Assembly (NCBI GenBank): GCA_009775375.1
Contig: VSPO01000012.1
Location: 1 to 44,113, forward strand
Length of the DNA: 44,113 nucleotides
From: Muribaculaceae bacterium
GTDB taxonomy: Bacteria; Bacteroidota; Bacteroidia; Bacteroidales; Muribaculaceae
Direction of reading: 5' to 3'
Positions 16,770-26,706 of this stretch are shown here, piece after piece; position 1 is the first letter of the stretch; each line of letters begins with the position of its first letter. The translations under genes and the position numbers were made by a program. The notes under the pieces were generated by a model, which did no database searches, was not told the DNA's origin, and was given only the letters and a program-made list of their open reading frames with translations.

Positions 16770-18730
16770 TTTCAATCAACAATCTTTCTGTAGAATTTTC
16801 CTCTCACCCTCTTTTCACGAACGTATCTTTTGTCATAAATCCCTCCGACAAAATCGCGCTTGTCGGAAAGAACGGTGCGGGCAAATCCACCATGCTGAAA
16901 ATTCTTTCAGGCCTGCAGCTTCCATCCGAAGGAAACATAGGGAAACCATCCGACATCACTATCGGCTATCTTCCACAGCAAATGAAAATAGCCGACGACA
17001 CTACGATATTTGAAGAAACAAAGAAGGCTTTTAAGGAGAGAACATCCCTTGAAGAGGAACTCGAAGCCCTCAATCGCAAACTTGAGGATTACGAGGACTT
17101 CGAAAGCGAAGAATATACAAAGCTCCTTGAGAGAATCGAATATCTCCACAATAGAATCGCCGTCGATGACACATCGAATGTCGAGGCGGAAATAGAGCGG
17201 ACACTGACGGGACTCGGATTTAAACGATCCGATTTTTCCCGACCTACAAGCGAATTCTCCGGAGGATGGCGAATGAGGGTGGAATTGGCAAAGATTCTTC
17301 TTCAGCAGCCCGACGTGTTGCTGCTCGACGAGCCCACCAACCATCTTGACATTGAATCTATCCAGTGGCTTGAATCTTTCATCCAGTCAAAGGCAAAGGC
17401 TGTCGTGCTCGTGAGTCATGACAAGGCATTCCTCGACAACGTCACAAAGAGAACAATTGAAATCTCCTGTGGCAGGATATACGACTACAAGGTCAGCTAT
17501 ACCCCTTTCGTCAAGCTGAGGGAAGAACGCCTGCAGCAACAGATGCGAGCATATGAAAACCAGCAAAAACTGATAGCCGACACAAAGGATTTTATCGAAC
17601 GCTTCCGATATAAAGCCACAAAGGCTGTGCAGGTGCAGAGCCGCATCAAGCAGTTGGAAAAAATAGTCCCGATTGAAGTTGACGAGGTCGACACATCGAG
17701 GCTTCACCTTAAATTCCCCCCTGCCCCGCGCTCGGGCGACTATCCCATCATTTTGGAGGGCGTCGGGAAAACATATGGCGACCACCTCGTGTTCGCAAAT
17801 GCGGAATTCACTCTGAAGAGAGGAGACAAGGTGGCCTTTGTCGGAAAGAATGGTGAAGGAAAGTCAACTCTCGTCAAATGCATAATGGGAGAAATTCCTT
17901 TTGACGGGCATCTGAAATTAGGGCATAACGTGGAAATCGGATATTTTGCCCAAAACCAGGCTCAATTGCTCGATGAATCCATCTCCGTGTTCGACACTAT
18001 CGACAATGTCGCGACCGGAGACATCCGCACAAAAATCCGAGACATTCTCGGAGCATTCATGTTTGGGGGCGAAGCCTCAGACAAGAAGGTGAAGGTATTG
18101 TCGGGCGGAGAGAAAACCAGACTGGCGATGATCAAGCTACTTCTCGAACCCGTCAATTTCCTCATACTCGACGAGCCAACCAATCATTTGGACATGAAGA
18201 CCAAAGAGATTCTGAAAGAAGCCATAAAAGACTTCGACGGAACCGTCATAGTCGTCAGCCATGATCGTGAATTCCTTGACGGACTGGTCGAGAAAGTCTA
18301 CGAATTCGGTGGCGGAGAAGTTAAAGAGAATCTTGGCGGGATATATGATTTCCTTAAAAGAAAAAAACTCGCAAATCTCTCCGAGCTTGAGAAGTCTGCC
18401 TCGGTCTCCAAAATGCCGACTCCGGAGCCAGCTTCAACAGACTTGAACACCGATTCCGAGAGCCAACGTCCCCCTTCTTCCGCCTTAAGCTATGCCGAAC
18501 AAAAAGAGAGGGACAAAGCCATTCGGAAAGCTGAAAAGGCTGTAAAAACAGCCGAGGAAAAGATTGCGTCGCTCGAAAAAAGACAGCAAGAATTGGAAGC
18601 AAAGCTTGCCGCAGGCGACGCCTCATCAGAAGTGCTCGACGAATATTCAAGCATCTCTACAAAACTTGAAGAAGAGATGGGGTCTTGGGAACAAGCACAA
18701 CAAAATCTCGAAAACCTGCTTAATCAATAA
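16766..18730 (+). CDS. ABC-F family ATPase (ribosome-associated)
   Basis: This 654-residue protein has two ATPase domains on one chain and no membrane segments. Walker A motifs are GKNGAGKST and GKNGEGKST. Signatures are FSGGWRMRVELAK and LSGGEKTRLAM, and both Walker B motifs are followed by DEPTNHLD. An Arg/Lys-rich linker (about 245-305) joins the domains, and the C-terminal 100 residues form a charged coiled coil. This is the Uup/YdiF/EttA layout, acting at the ribosomal E site in translation regulation. A drug-resistance role is possible but not shown. It is coupled to the upstream lipoprotein. Confidence 0.93.
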   Translation: MISINNLSVEFSSHPLFTNVSFVINPSDKIALVGKNGAGKSTMLKILSGLQLPSEGNIGKPSDITIGYLPQQMKIADDTTIFEETKKAFKERTSLEEELEALNRKLEDYEDFESEEYTKLLERIEYLHNRIAVDDTSNVEAEIERTLTGLGFKRSDFSRPTSEFSGGWRMRVELAKILLQQPDVLLLDEPTNHLDIESIQWLESFIQSKAKAVVLVSHDKAFLDNVTKRTIEISCGRIYDYKVSYTPFVKLREERLQQQMRAYENQQKLIADTKDFIERFRYKATKAVQVQSRIKQLEKIVPIEVDEVDTSRLHLKFPPAPRSGDYPIILEGVGKTYGDHLVFANAEFTLKRGDKVAFVGKNGEGKSTLVKCIMGEIPFDGHLKLGHNVEIGYFAQNQAQLLDESISVFDTIDNVATGDIRTKIRDILGAFMFGGEASDKKVKVLSGGEKTRLAMIKLLLEPVNFLILDEPTNHLDMKTKEILKEAIKDFDGTVIVVSHDREFLDGLVEKVYEFGGGEVKENLGGIYDFLKRKKLANLSELEKSASVSKMPTPEPASTDLNTDSESQRPPSSALSYAEQKERDKAIRKAEKAVKTAEEKIASLEKRQQELEAKLAAGDASSEVLDEYSSISTKLEEEMGSWEQAQQNLENLLNQ

Positions 18731-18840
18731 CTCGCGTAGCCAAAAGCCTCAAAAACAAGAGGCCAACCGCTCCTCCCTAAGTCTTATAAAGCGACTTTTC
18801 AATTGGGAAGACTCCAATCATCTTTTGACTAATCTTAGAA

Positions 18841-20859
18841 ATGGAAAAAAACATTAACCACGATAAAAATATACGAGCCGACCACGACAACATCGGTATA
18901 CGTCACGGAATTGACTTGTCAAACCTTGACAATGACGTCAATCCCTCAGAAAATTTCTACAAGTATGCCTGCGGAGGATGGATGAAGAAACATCCTCTGA
19001 CAGCTGAATACTCCAGATTCGGGACATTCGACTTGCTCCGGGAAAACGCACGCGAACAATTAAAGGACCTCATTATTAACCTTGAGCATAATCCTGACTC
19101 AAAAGTGAAAGGCACGGACGCCCAGAAAGTGTGCGACCTATATCGAATGGGAATGGATTCTGAGCGACTTAACAGGGAAGGAGCGGCCCCCTTGCGCCCT
19201 TTCATCGACAAAATCATGCAATCGAAACCGGAAGACTTCACGGAGTTATTGTCGTGGCTTCACAACGGCATATGCAATTCCTTTTTTGCAACCGGAGTAG
19301 GTGCCGATTCCAAAGACTCCGACCGCAATATCATGCATATCGGGGAAGCCGGCCTCGGGCTCGGTGACCTCGACTTCTACCTTGAGGACAACGAAACCAA
19401 CCGAAAGATTCTTTCGGCCTACCGGACATACGTGAAACGCCTGATGGAGCTTATCGGATATGATGAAAGGCAATCGGAAAGAGTCTGGAACAACGTCATT
19501 TTCATCGAGACGGAATTTGCAAAACACAAGATGACCCGCGAACAAAGACGCAATCCTCTGGCCAGATACAACATCCGCACTCTTGAACAAATCTCGCTCG
19601 ACTACCCGAACATCGACTGGAAAATTTATTTTGAACGACTCGGAGTGACGGGCCTTCAGGAAGCCAACGTATCCTCTCTTGGATTCATGGAATTCGTGAA
19701 TTCATTTCTTCCCACCCTGACATGGGAGCAGATAAAGGATTACGTGCTCTATGAGATGGTCACTGATTCATCAGGCGTCTTGAGCGATGATTTCCACGAT
19801 GCTAATTTTGAAATGTTCGGAAGAGTCATGAGCGGAAAAGAGGAACCCGAACCCCGTTGGAAGAGAGCCATGACTATTCCGAATTCAATGCTCGGAGAAG
19901 CGGTCGGGAAGCTATACGTTGCAAAATATTTCCCTGACGACAACAAGGCATACATGCTGACTCTTGTTGAAAACCTACGTATGGCCCTTGCATTGCACAT
20001 TGACAACCTTACATGGATGTCCGACCAGACCAAGGCCAAGGCAAAAGACAAGCTCGCCGCATTTTCCGTAAAGATAGGCTATCCCGACAAATGGAAAGAC
20101 TATTCAGAAATCGACGTCGATCCCAATCAATCTTATCTTGAGAACGTCTACAAAGCCTCTGTATGGTACACGCAAGACAACATGCGCAAACTTGGCAAAC
20201 CCGTCGACAAGACGGAATGGCACATGACGCCGCAGACAGTAAATGCCTACTACAACCCCACCTCGAATGAGATATGTTTCCCCGCCGGAATTCTTCAGCC
20301 TCCCTATTTCGACCCCACTGCCGACGATGCTCAAAACTACGGCGCTATCGGAGTGGTCATTGGCCATGAAATGACACATGGATTTGACGATCAAGGAAGA
20401 CAATTCGACAAAAACGGGAACCTCCATAATTGGTGGCTTCCAGAAGATTCCGAACGCTTCAACAAGCTCACAGAAATCCTCGTCCGCCAGTTTGATGACG
20501 TGGAAGTGGCTCCCGGAGTCCATGCCAACGGCACGTTTACGCTTGGCGAAAACATCGCCGACCAAGGAGGACTAAGAATCGCCTTGACTGCCTATCTCCA
20601 ATCTATGAAGGGCAAGGACCTTTCTGAAATCGATGGATTTTCTGCGATACAGAGATTCTATCTATCCTATGCCAATGTGTGGGCCGGCAACATCCGACCT
20701 GAAGAAATTATTGTCAGGACAAAGACAGACCCACACTCTTTAGGTGAGAGTCGCGTAAACGTCACGTTGCGCAACATTTCCCCCTTCTTTGAAACTTTCG
20801 ACATCAAGGAGGGCGACAAAATGTATCGTCCGGAATCCGAAAGAGTCATAATCTGGTAA
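18841..20859 (+). CDS. M13-family zinc metallopeptidase (PepO/neprilysin-like), no signal peptide
   Basis: A 672-residue peptidase of the neprilysin family. The zinc site HEMTH is at 509-513 with ENIAD at 570-574, and the substrate-binding NAYYNPTSNEICFPAG stretch is present. It should cleave short peptides. Unlike most Bacteroidales members, which start with a signal peptide or lipobox, this N-terminus is hydrophilic (MEKNINHDKNIRADHDN). An in-frame stop lies four codons upstream, so no longer start exists. A cytoplasmic, PepO-like location follows. The 110-base gap before it has no obvious promoter. Confidence 0.94.
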   Translation: MEKNINHDKNIRADHDNIGIRHGIDLSNLDNDVNPSENFYKYACGGWMKKHPLTAEYSRFGTFDLLRENAREQLKDLIINLEHNPDSKVKGTDAQKVCDLYRMGMDSERLNREGAAPLRPFIDKIMQSKPEDFTELLSWLHNGICNSFFATGVGADSKDSDRNIMHIGEAGLGLGDLDFYLEDNETNRKILSAYRTYVKRLMELIGYDERQSERVWNNVIFIETEFAKHKMTREQRRNPLARYNIRTLEQISLDYPNIDWKIYFERLGVTGLQEANVSSLGFMEFVNSFLPTLTWEQIKDYVLYEMVTDSSGVLSDDFHDANFEMFGRVMSGKEEPEPRWKRAMTIPNSMLGEAVGKLYVAKYFPDDNKAYMLTLVENLRMALALHIDNLTWMSDQTKAKAKDKLAAFSVKIGYPDKWKDYSEIDVDPNQSYLENVYKASVWYTQDNMRKLGKPVDKTEWHMTPQTVNAYYNPTSNEICFPAGILQPPYFDPTADDAQNYGAIGVVIGHEMTHGFDDQGRQFDKNGNLHNWWLPEDSERFNKLTEILVRQFDDVEVAPGVHANGTFTLGENIADQGGLRIALTAYLQSMKGKDLSEIDGFSAIQRFYLSYANVWAGNIRPEEIIVRTKTDPHSLGESRVNVTLRNISPFFETFDIKEGDKMYRPESERVIIW

Positions 20860-20926
20860 GCAATCCAATGCAAAGGCTTAGCATTTATAGCTTCGTTTTT
20901 CGCATTTAATTTTAATCTTTATTGTC

Positions 20927-21655
20927 ATGTTCGGTCTTATAGGATATCCTCTCCATCATTCGTTCTCAGCTAAATATTTCAACGATTTTTTTGCAAGAAC
21001 AGAAATCCCCGAGTATTACGAATTGTTCCCCATAAGGGACATTGATGAATTTCCATTGCTTCTGAAAAAGCATCGCGATTTGGAAGGTCTTAACGTCACA
21101 ATTCCCTATAAAGAGAAAATCATCCCGTTCCTCACCGACCTATCGGAGGAGGCCCGAGAGATTGGAGCGGTCAACACTATAAGAATTCTTAACCGAGGCA
21201 AAATTCTCATCGGGCATAATACCGACGCTATCGGATTTAAGAATTCCATATCTCCCCTTTTAATGCCCCACATGAAGAAAGCTTTGATCCTTGGCACGGG
21301 CGGGGCGTCAAAGGCAGTGGACTATGTCTTGAAGAAACTCGGCTTGGAGGTGACGAAAGTATCAAGAAGAGAATCTGAGGGAGTGATGACCTACGATCAA
21401 CTCGACGAAGACGTTATCTCCTCACACCATGTCATTGTCAACACAACTCCCCTCGGGACATGGCCCGACATAGATAAATACCCCGACATACCCTACCAAT
21501 TCCTCTCGCCCCTCCATCTCTGCTTCGACCTGGTGTATAATCCTGAGACGACAAGCTTCATGCGAAAGTCTGCAGAACATGGAGCGATGGTGAAAAACGG
21601 GCTTGAGATGCTCCATGGTCAAGCCGATGCCGCCTGGAGGATCTGGGTGCCCTGA
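20927..21655 (+). CDS. aroE: Shikimate dehydrogenase
   Basis: AroE reduces 3-dehydroshikimate to shikimate with NADPH in aromatic amino-acid synthesis. The 242-residue protein is slightly short but complete. It has the substrate site GYPLHHSFSAKYFN, the catalytic Lys in NVTIPYKEKI, GAVNTI, and HNTDAIGF with the catalytic Asp. The dinucleotide loop is GTGGASKAV, and NTTPLGTWP follows. comEC begins 14 bases downstream on the same strand. Confidence 0.96.
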   Translation: MFGLIGYPLHHSFSAKYFNDFFARTEIPEYYELFPIRDIDEFPLLLKKHRDLEGLNVTIPYKEKIIPFLTDLSEEAREIGAVNTIRILNRGKILIGHNTDAIGFKNSISPLLMPHMKKALILGTGGASKAVDYVLKKLGLEVTKVSRRESEGVMTYDQLDEDVISSHHVIVNTTPLGTWPDIDKYPDIPYQFLSPLHLCFDLVYNPETTSFMRKSAEHGAMVKNGLEMLHGQADAAWRIWVP

Positions 21656-21669
21656 CAAAATCTTCTGAA

Positions 21670-23628
21670 ATGCCATTCCTGATTCCTCTGATTGCACTCA
21701 TCACGGGCATTATTGCCGGGGCTTCGCTCAATGGACCCTGGTGGGGAATCATTCCTATTATAATAGGTCTTTCCTACTATCTTTTTCTTCTCAAGAAAAC
21801 GACTCTTCCTTTCAATGCCCTCAGGCTTAACTCTCGCCATTCCATATGGATTTTTCTTCTTTTCGCCGGGATAGGGGTCTTTGACTCATGGTTCAACAAG
21901 CCTGCCACCCTTCCCGTCTACGAACTGGGAAGACAATACATCATCCGGGGGGAAGTGGAGGATGCCGCAACCCTCGCAAATGGCGACAGGCTGACCATCG
22001 ATGTCATTTCCATGACTGACTCCACCGGACGCATGAAGGAATACCGCAATCTGACCCTCCTTTTGACCACCGACGGGTTGTCGGTGGCGAAAGGCGATGT
22101 CGTAGCATTCCGATCACGCATTATCGAAATCGTCGACAATCCCAACTACCGCCCTTCCGGCTATGCTTCGAGAATGAGACGCTCCGGGATATTCTATCGC
22201 GGATATGCCGATGCAAACTCCATCACTATTGTCGGACACAATTCCGGAATATTTGTATCCTCCCAAGCATGGCGCGACAAACTGGTAGCAAAGATCGAAC
22301 ATTCTTCACTTGACCGACCCACGATTGACTTCATAGTCGCCATGATGTTTGGCGACCGCAGCTTCCTGACGAATGAGACGAAGGAATCCTTCAGCAACGC
22401 GGGCGTAGCCCACGTGCTTGCGCTTAGCGGCATGCACGTAGCCATAATAATGGGGCTTGTCCTCTTCCTGCTTTTCCCGCTCAAACTTATCAGACTGCAT
22501 GCCCTACGATATTGGATAGCCCTATTATTACTATGGGGATACGCGTTTTTCAGCGGCCTTGCCCCCTCCACAGTCAGGGCCTGCATAATGACCTCTTTCG
22601 TCATTCTCGCCTTGTCGCTGCAACGTCGCAACGCTTCGGGCAACGCATTGCTCGCCTCAGCTTTCACCATCCTGTTGTTCAATCCCTTTGCATTGTTTGA
22701 CGTCGGAATGCAGCTTAGCTTCATATGCGTGGCAAGCATTCTTGCATTCGCCGGTCCGCTCAACACCATCAACCATCACTTCCATCCCCGATTGCATTCA
22801 TTGATGTCGGCTATTCTCGTGTCGTTGATAGCCACACTCGCTTCATGGGTCGTAATCTCCTACTACTTCAATAAAATCCCCCTACTCTTCCTCCCGGCCA
22901 ACCTAATAATCCTGCCTCTTCTTCCGGTATATATGGGGGTGGCGGTGGTCTATATAGGAGGATTGTTGGCAGGATTCGACATTTCATTTCTGGCAACGAT
23001 TCTTGATTACGGGTTCACATTGTTCCAAACCGTGACTGACTACGTCTCCTCTTTCGGCGCAGCTGTTGTCGGGCTTCGCGTCCAGCTTCCGGTCGTGGTG
23101 TTATGGCTGCTTGGAATGCTCATTATCGGCATGGCGGTGCATAGAGGGAAAAAGTGGCTTCCCATATCAATCGGGGCGGGCATGATGGCGGGGGCGATTA
23201 TGATTGTCGCGCTGCTTAACAAAAAAGAACCCGACGGACTTATTTTTCAGAAAAACCTCACGGACATCTCCCTCGCCTTGTATGACGGGTCGGAGGAGGC
23301 ATTGGCCGTGCTTCCGCGCAATGCGGTCAGTCGCATTCTTCACAAGGGATGTGAAATCATATCCATCGACTGCAAAACCAACCTCGACTCTCTCGCAAGG
23401 GTGATAAGCAATCCTGCCGTCAGAAAAAAAAGATTTGTCATTCTCGGGTCGGGATTTACATTAAAAAACTTGCGTGACTTACCCGGCATCCAAGACTTCG
23501 ACAAGGTGATCATTCATTCATCCGTCAGAAAAAAGAAAGAGGAACTCATTATCCAGCAAGCGAAAGAGTATGGACTAAACACCATTCACAGCATTCGTAA
23601 TAGCGGGCCTTTGGAGATCCGGCTATGA
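21670..23628 (+). CDS. comEC: ComEC/Rec2-family DNA channel protein, no metallo-beta-lactamase domain
   Basis: A polytopic inner-membrane protein of 652 residues. Two or three N-terminal membrane segments lead into a DUF4131/OB-like extracytoplasmic region (about 70-205). The competence core follows, starting at VLALSGMHVAIIMGL with about eight membrane helices (to about 515). The last 130 residues lack the HxHxDH metal site of full-length ComEC, so the nuclease-like domain is absent or degenerate, as in many Bacteroidetes. It would transport single-stranded DNA in natural uptake, though no other competence genes are nearby. Confidence 0.9.
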   Translation: MPFLIPLIALITGIIAGASLNGPWWGIIPIIIGLSYYLFLLKKTTLPFNALRLNSRHSIWIFLLFAGIGVFDSWFNKPATLPVYELGRQYIIRGEVEDAATLANGDRLTIDVISMTDSTGRMKEYRNLTLLLTTDGLSVAKGDVVAFRSRIIEIVDNPNYRPSGYASRMRRSGIFYRGYADANSITIVGHNSGIFVSSQAWRDKLVAKIEHSSLDRPTIDFIVAMMFGDRSFLTNETKESFSNAGVAHVLALSGMHVAIIMGLVLFLLFPLKLIRLHALRYWIALLLLWGYAFFSGLAPSTVRACIMTSFVILALSLQRRNASGNALLASAFTILLFNPFALFDVGMQLSFICVASILAFAGPLNTINHHFHPRLHSLMSAILVSLIATLASWVVISYYFNKIPLLFLPANLIILPLLPVYMGVAVVYIGGLLAGFDISFLATILDYGFTLFQTVTDYVSSFGAAVVGLRVQLPVVVLWLLGMLIIGMAVHRGKKWLPISIGAGMMAGAIMIVALLNKKEPDGLIFQKNLTDISLALYDGSEEALAVLPRNAVSRILHKGCEIISIDCKTNLDSLARVISNPAVRKKRFVILGSGFTLKNLRDLPGIQDFDKVIIHSSVRKKKEELIIQQAKEYGLNTIHSIRNSGPLEIRL

Positions 23629-23796
23629 CATATACCCGACTCCACAGGAAGATTCAACTCAATCCAGCCGAACAACATTTCTGCAGAAAACTCGAAAAAT
23701 ACATACTTTTTAAGTTTTTTTTAAACCATATCCACCGATACGCGTTTTAAAGATAAAACAAACCAAATTTCTCTAAATCTTAAATTCAATCGAGTT

Positions 23797-24870
23797 ATGA
23801 AAAGAACATTTTTATTTTTGGCTGCCCTTGCGACGCTTACATGCGGATGGAGCCAAAATCTTTCGAAAAACGAAGCAAAAAGCCTTCAGGCTTTCATCAA
23901 TCAGCCTGCCGCCAAAGGTGGCAACAATGGCCAGGCCCTCGGATTTGCCGGTGGGAATGTAGCTTCTCTCCCGGGCATCACAATCTCCGACGGCCACGTC
24001 ACAGAGATCAAATGGGACAACAAGGAGCTTGCCGGAAGCCTCGACTTGACCAACTTCCCCTCGCTCCAGAAGATTGACGTCAGCGGCAACAAGCTGACCT
24101 CCCTGACCATCGTCTCCCCCACAGTCGTTGAAATCAACGCTTCAAAAAACCGTCTGACCTCCGTAGGTCTTGACTGCCAGCAGCTGATGGTGCTCAAGCT
24201 CAACAGAAACCGTCTGCCTGAAATCAACATCACGGGCACTCCGCTTCTCAAAAAGCTCAACATCGCATCCAACCAGATAGTGGATCTTGATGTCAACAAC
24301 GCCATCAACCTCACCTACCTCAACTGCATGAGCAACAACCTCGAGGAACTGACCGTCTCCAACTGCCAGGCTCTGAAGACCCTCTACGCCGGCTACAACG
24401 ACCTTACGGGCATGACGCTCGAAGGCCTTTCAAAGCTGGAGAACCTCAACATTCAAGGCAATCGCGTTCAGAAACTTTACATTCAGGAACTGCCGTCGCT
24501 CGTGACCCTCGCCTGCAACGACAACCATATGACTGAGATGGCCATCAACAACTGCAAGGCCCTGAACGACATCTTTGCTCCCTACAACGACTTGACCTCG
24601 TTCACCGTGACCGACGTTCCGACTCTGGCATTCGTCAATCTTGAATGGAACGACCTCACTTACGTTGACCTCAGCAACCTCTCGTTCCTCCAGAGAGTCA
24701 ACCTGAGCAACAATCAGCTCCAGACCCTTGACGTAAGCTTCGACCCCATGCTGACCCATCTTAACGTCAGCTACAATGTCAACCTGACTGACCTCCGCAC
24801 CGTAGGCGACACCCAGCTTCGCCAGATTGTTGGAGAATGGTCGAACTTCGATTCTCCTGAAAATTTCTAA
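23797..24870 (+). CDS. Secreted leucine-rich-repeat protein
   Basis: A 357-residue exported protein. Residues 1-19 are a signal peptide ending near CGWSQ. From about residue 60 to 345 it consists of about 13 leucine-rich repeats of 20-22 residues with the pattern LxxLxLxxNxLxxLxV. The conserved Asn is obvious (LKLNRNRL, LNIASNQI, LNIQGNRV, VNLSNNQL). Such solenoids bind proteins or glycans. There is no C-terminal sorting domain or lipobox, so it is probably periplasmic or released. Codons are strongly C-ending, as in groEL nearby, which hints at high expression. The ligand is unknown. Confidence 0.88.
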   Translation: MKRTFLFLAALATLTCGWSQNLSKNEAKSLQAFINQPAAKGGNNGQALGFAGGNVASLPGITISDGHVTEIKWDNKELAGSLDLTNFPSLQKIDVSGNKLTSLTIVSPTVVEINASKNRLTSVGLDCQQLMVLKLNRNRLPEINITGTPLLKKLNIASNQIVDLDVNNAINLTYLNCMSNNLEELTVSNCQALKTLYAGYNDLTGMTLEGLSKLENLNIQGNRVQKLYIQELPSLVTLACNDNHMTEMAINNCKALNDIFAPYNDLTSFTVTDVPTLAFVNLEWNDLTYVDLSNLSFLQRVNLSNNQLQTLDVSFDPMLTHLNVSYNVNLTDLRTVGDTQLRQIVGEWSNFDSPENF

Positions 24871-24942
24871 ATCCCACCACTTACACTGTCAGAAAATATT
24901 CCACCAAGCCGGAAAGGTGGATAGATTAGAGAAAATAATGTG

Positions 24943-24969
24943 AAGATGCTCCTTCGGGAGCATCTTTTC
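24943..24969 (+). terminator. Terminator of the LRR gene
   Basis: A 10-bp stem AAGATGCTCC/GGAGCATCTT closed by a TTCG tetraloop and followed by further T. It lies just before the next promoter. Confidence 0.85.
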
Positions 24970-24970
24970 G

Positions 24971-25002
24971 TTTGTATAGTTATAAACTTTTTATTAATTT
25001 TG
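24971..25002 (+). promoter_or_regulatory. Bacteroidetes-type promoter for the kinase-led operon
   Basis: TTTG at 24971-24974 and TAATTTTG at 24995-25002 are 20 bases apart, an excellent match to the -33/-7 consensus. The leader before the kinase ATG would be about 75 bases. Confidence 0.7.
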
Positions 25003-25085
25003 TCGCGTTGCAGTCTTTTCCCGGGAGACCTTATCGCAAGGCCGCAATCCGGAGGCCGCTTCAATTTCATTAGAGATTATATTGA

Positions 25086-25943
25086 ATGAAAACCATACTC
25101 ATAGCTGATGCCGGCTCAACAAAGGTGGATTGGGCCGTACTGACCGACAATGGAGAAATCCTCGCGAGATTCACGACATGCGGAATCAACGCGCTGCTTG
25201 TCGACGACGAGACGCTTGCTTCGACGATGGCTGAGGCCGGGTGCGGAATCCCCTCCGGTGTCTCTCCCGATGAGATTTTTTATTACGGTGCCGGATGTGC
25301 CACCCCCGACATTTGCAAAAAAATGCAATCCGCTATCCATAATAATTGGCCTGAAGCATCTATCTCAGTCAATTCCGACCTGCTTGGAGCGGCGAGATCG
25401 CTTTTCGGACATCGCAAAGGCATTGCCTGTATTTTGGGGACGGGCTCGAATTCTTGTCTCTATGACGGCAATGAAATAACATGCCAGATTCCTTCCCTTG
25501 GCTACATATTGGGCGACGAGGGTAGCGGCGCGGCCCTTGGCAAAAGGCTCGTGGTCGACGTATTTAAGCAGCAGCTTCCCGAAGACATCCGAGACAAGTT
25601 TCTCAACCGGTATGGGTTATCTCTCCCCATTGTGCTTGATAAAGTCTACCGTTCTGCTGCCCCCAACAGATTCCTTGCATCCTTTGTGCCCTTTTTGGAA
25701 GAAAACAAATGGAATCCCAACATCTACTCACTCGTGCTTGACGAGCTGACTAATTTCGTCAGAAGAAACGTCGCGATGTATCCAAGAGCACATTCCTTTG
25801 AGCTCAGTTTCACCGGATCGATAGCTGCCGTTTTTGAGGGAATCCTACGCGAAGCAGCAGCATCGCAAGGCTACAGTATTTCTTCCATCTCAAAAGAGCC
25901 CATGGATGGACTTGTCTCATTTCATTGCAGCCAACCATTATGA
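25086..25943 (+). CDS. BadF/BadG/BcrA-type ATPase, N-acetylglucosamine-kinase-like
   Basis: A 285-residue ASKHA-fold sugar kinase. The phosphate-1 loop is IADAGSTKVDW. The phosphate-2 region GTGSNSCLYDG, the sugar-binding LGYILGDEGSGAALGK and an adenosine loop FTGSIAAVF follow. This set matches bacterial GlcNAc or glucosamine kinases, which would salvage amino sugars from peptidoglycan or host glycans. The precise sugar is inferred. Its own promoter lies at 24971-25002. The stop codon overlaps the start of the next gene by four bases. Confidence 0.88.
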   Translation: MKTILIADAGSTKVDWAVLTDNGEILARFTTCGINALLVDDETLASTMAEAGCGIPSGVSPDEIFYYGAGCATPDICKKMQSAIHNNWPEASISVNSDLLGAARSLFGHRKGIACILGTGSNSCLYDGNEITCQIPSLGYILGDEGSGAALGKRLVVDVFKQQLPEDIRDKFLNRYGLSLPIVLDKVYRSAAPNRFLASFVPFLEENKWNPNIYSLVLDELTNFVRRNVAMYPRAHSFELSFTGSIAAVFEGILREAAASQGYSISSISKEPMDGLVSFHCSQPL

Positions 25944-26650
25944 CAGGCCACTCTTCTTCCATAAACTCATCCCCGATTCTGCGCCTCGGCAAGAATGCCA
26001 TGGCAGGCATGTTGATGGCGGCTATATCCCTTGCTCTCTCAGCGAACGCCGACGCAAGAAGCGAATACTGGCAACAAAAGGTCACCCTTTTCAATATCCT
26101 TCCCATAGAGGAGGGTGATATCGTATTTCTTGGGAATTCCATCACCGACGGAGGAGAGTTCGCCGAGCTCTTCCACAACCCCAAAATCAAGAACCGTGGA
26201 ATCAATTCCGACGTGATTTCAGGGGTCAGGGAAAGATTATATCAGGTCACCGACCACAACCCCTCGAAAATTTTCCTCCTCATCGGAATAAACGACATCA
26301 GCCACGGACATTCAGTAGAGAAACTGGCCGCCGATTATGAGACGCTCGTAAAGGAAATAAGGCAACAGTCGCCAAAGTCCGTCCTGTATGTGCAATCCAT
26401 AATGCCCATCAATAATGACTTCGGCAGATATAAAAACCTTCGTGGAAAGGAACGGACAATAAAAGAGCTTAACGCCAGATTAAAAGATATTGCCCGGCAA
26501 AACAATGCCACTTTTATTGATCTCACCCCTGCCCTCTCAGATCAGGCTACAGGAAAGCTAAGAAAGGATTTCACCAACGATGGCCTCCATCTTTTGGGGA
26601 AAGGCTACAAAGCCTGGGCAGAAGCCATCTCCCCCATGATTAGTGAATAA
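25940..26650 (+). CDS. Exported SGNH/GDSL esterase
   Basis: A hydrolase of about 236 residues, probably a carbohydrate O-acetyl esterase or lysophospholipase-type enzyme. The SGNH blocks are visible: FLGNSITDGG (catalytic Ser), RGINSDVISG, LLIGINDI and DGLHLLGKGY (catalytic Asp and His). I start at the ATG at 25940 because it shares four bases (ATGA) with the kinase stop; an ATG at 25925 lies 15 bases further up. A signal segment (AGMLMAAISLALSANADA) follows about 20 polar residues. A kinase/esterase pair suggests salvage of acetylated sugars. Confidence 0.88.
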   Translation: MTGHSSSINSSPILRLGKNAMAGMLMAAISLALSANADARSEYWQQKVTLFNILPIEEGDIVFLGNSITDGGEFAELFHNPKIKNRGINSDVISGVRERLYQVTDHNPSKIFLLIGINDISHGHSVEKLAADYETLVKEIRQQSPKSVLYVQSIMPINNDFGRYKNLRGKERTIKELNARLKDIARQNNATFIDLTPALSDQATGKLRKDFTNDGLHLLGKGYKAWAEAISPMISE

Positions 26651-26706
26651 TCTTTTTTCAAGATAAATTACCAAGCAAAAACTTAAACACGAAATTTCAC
26701 AAAGAT

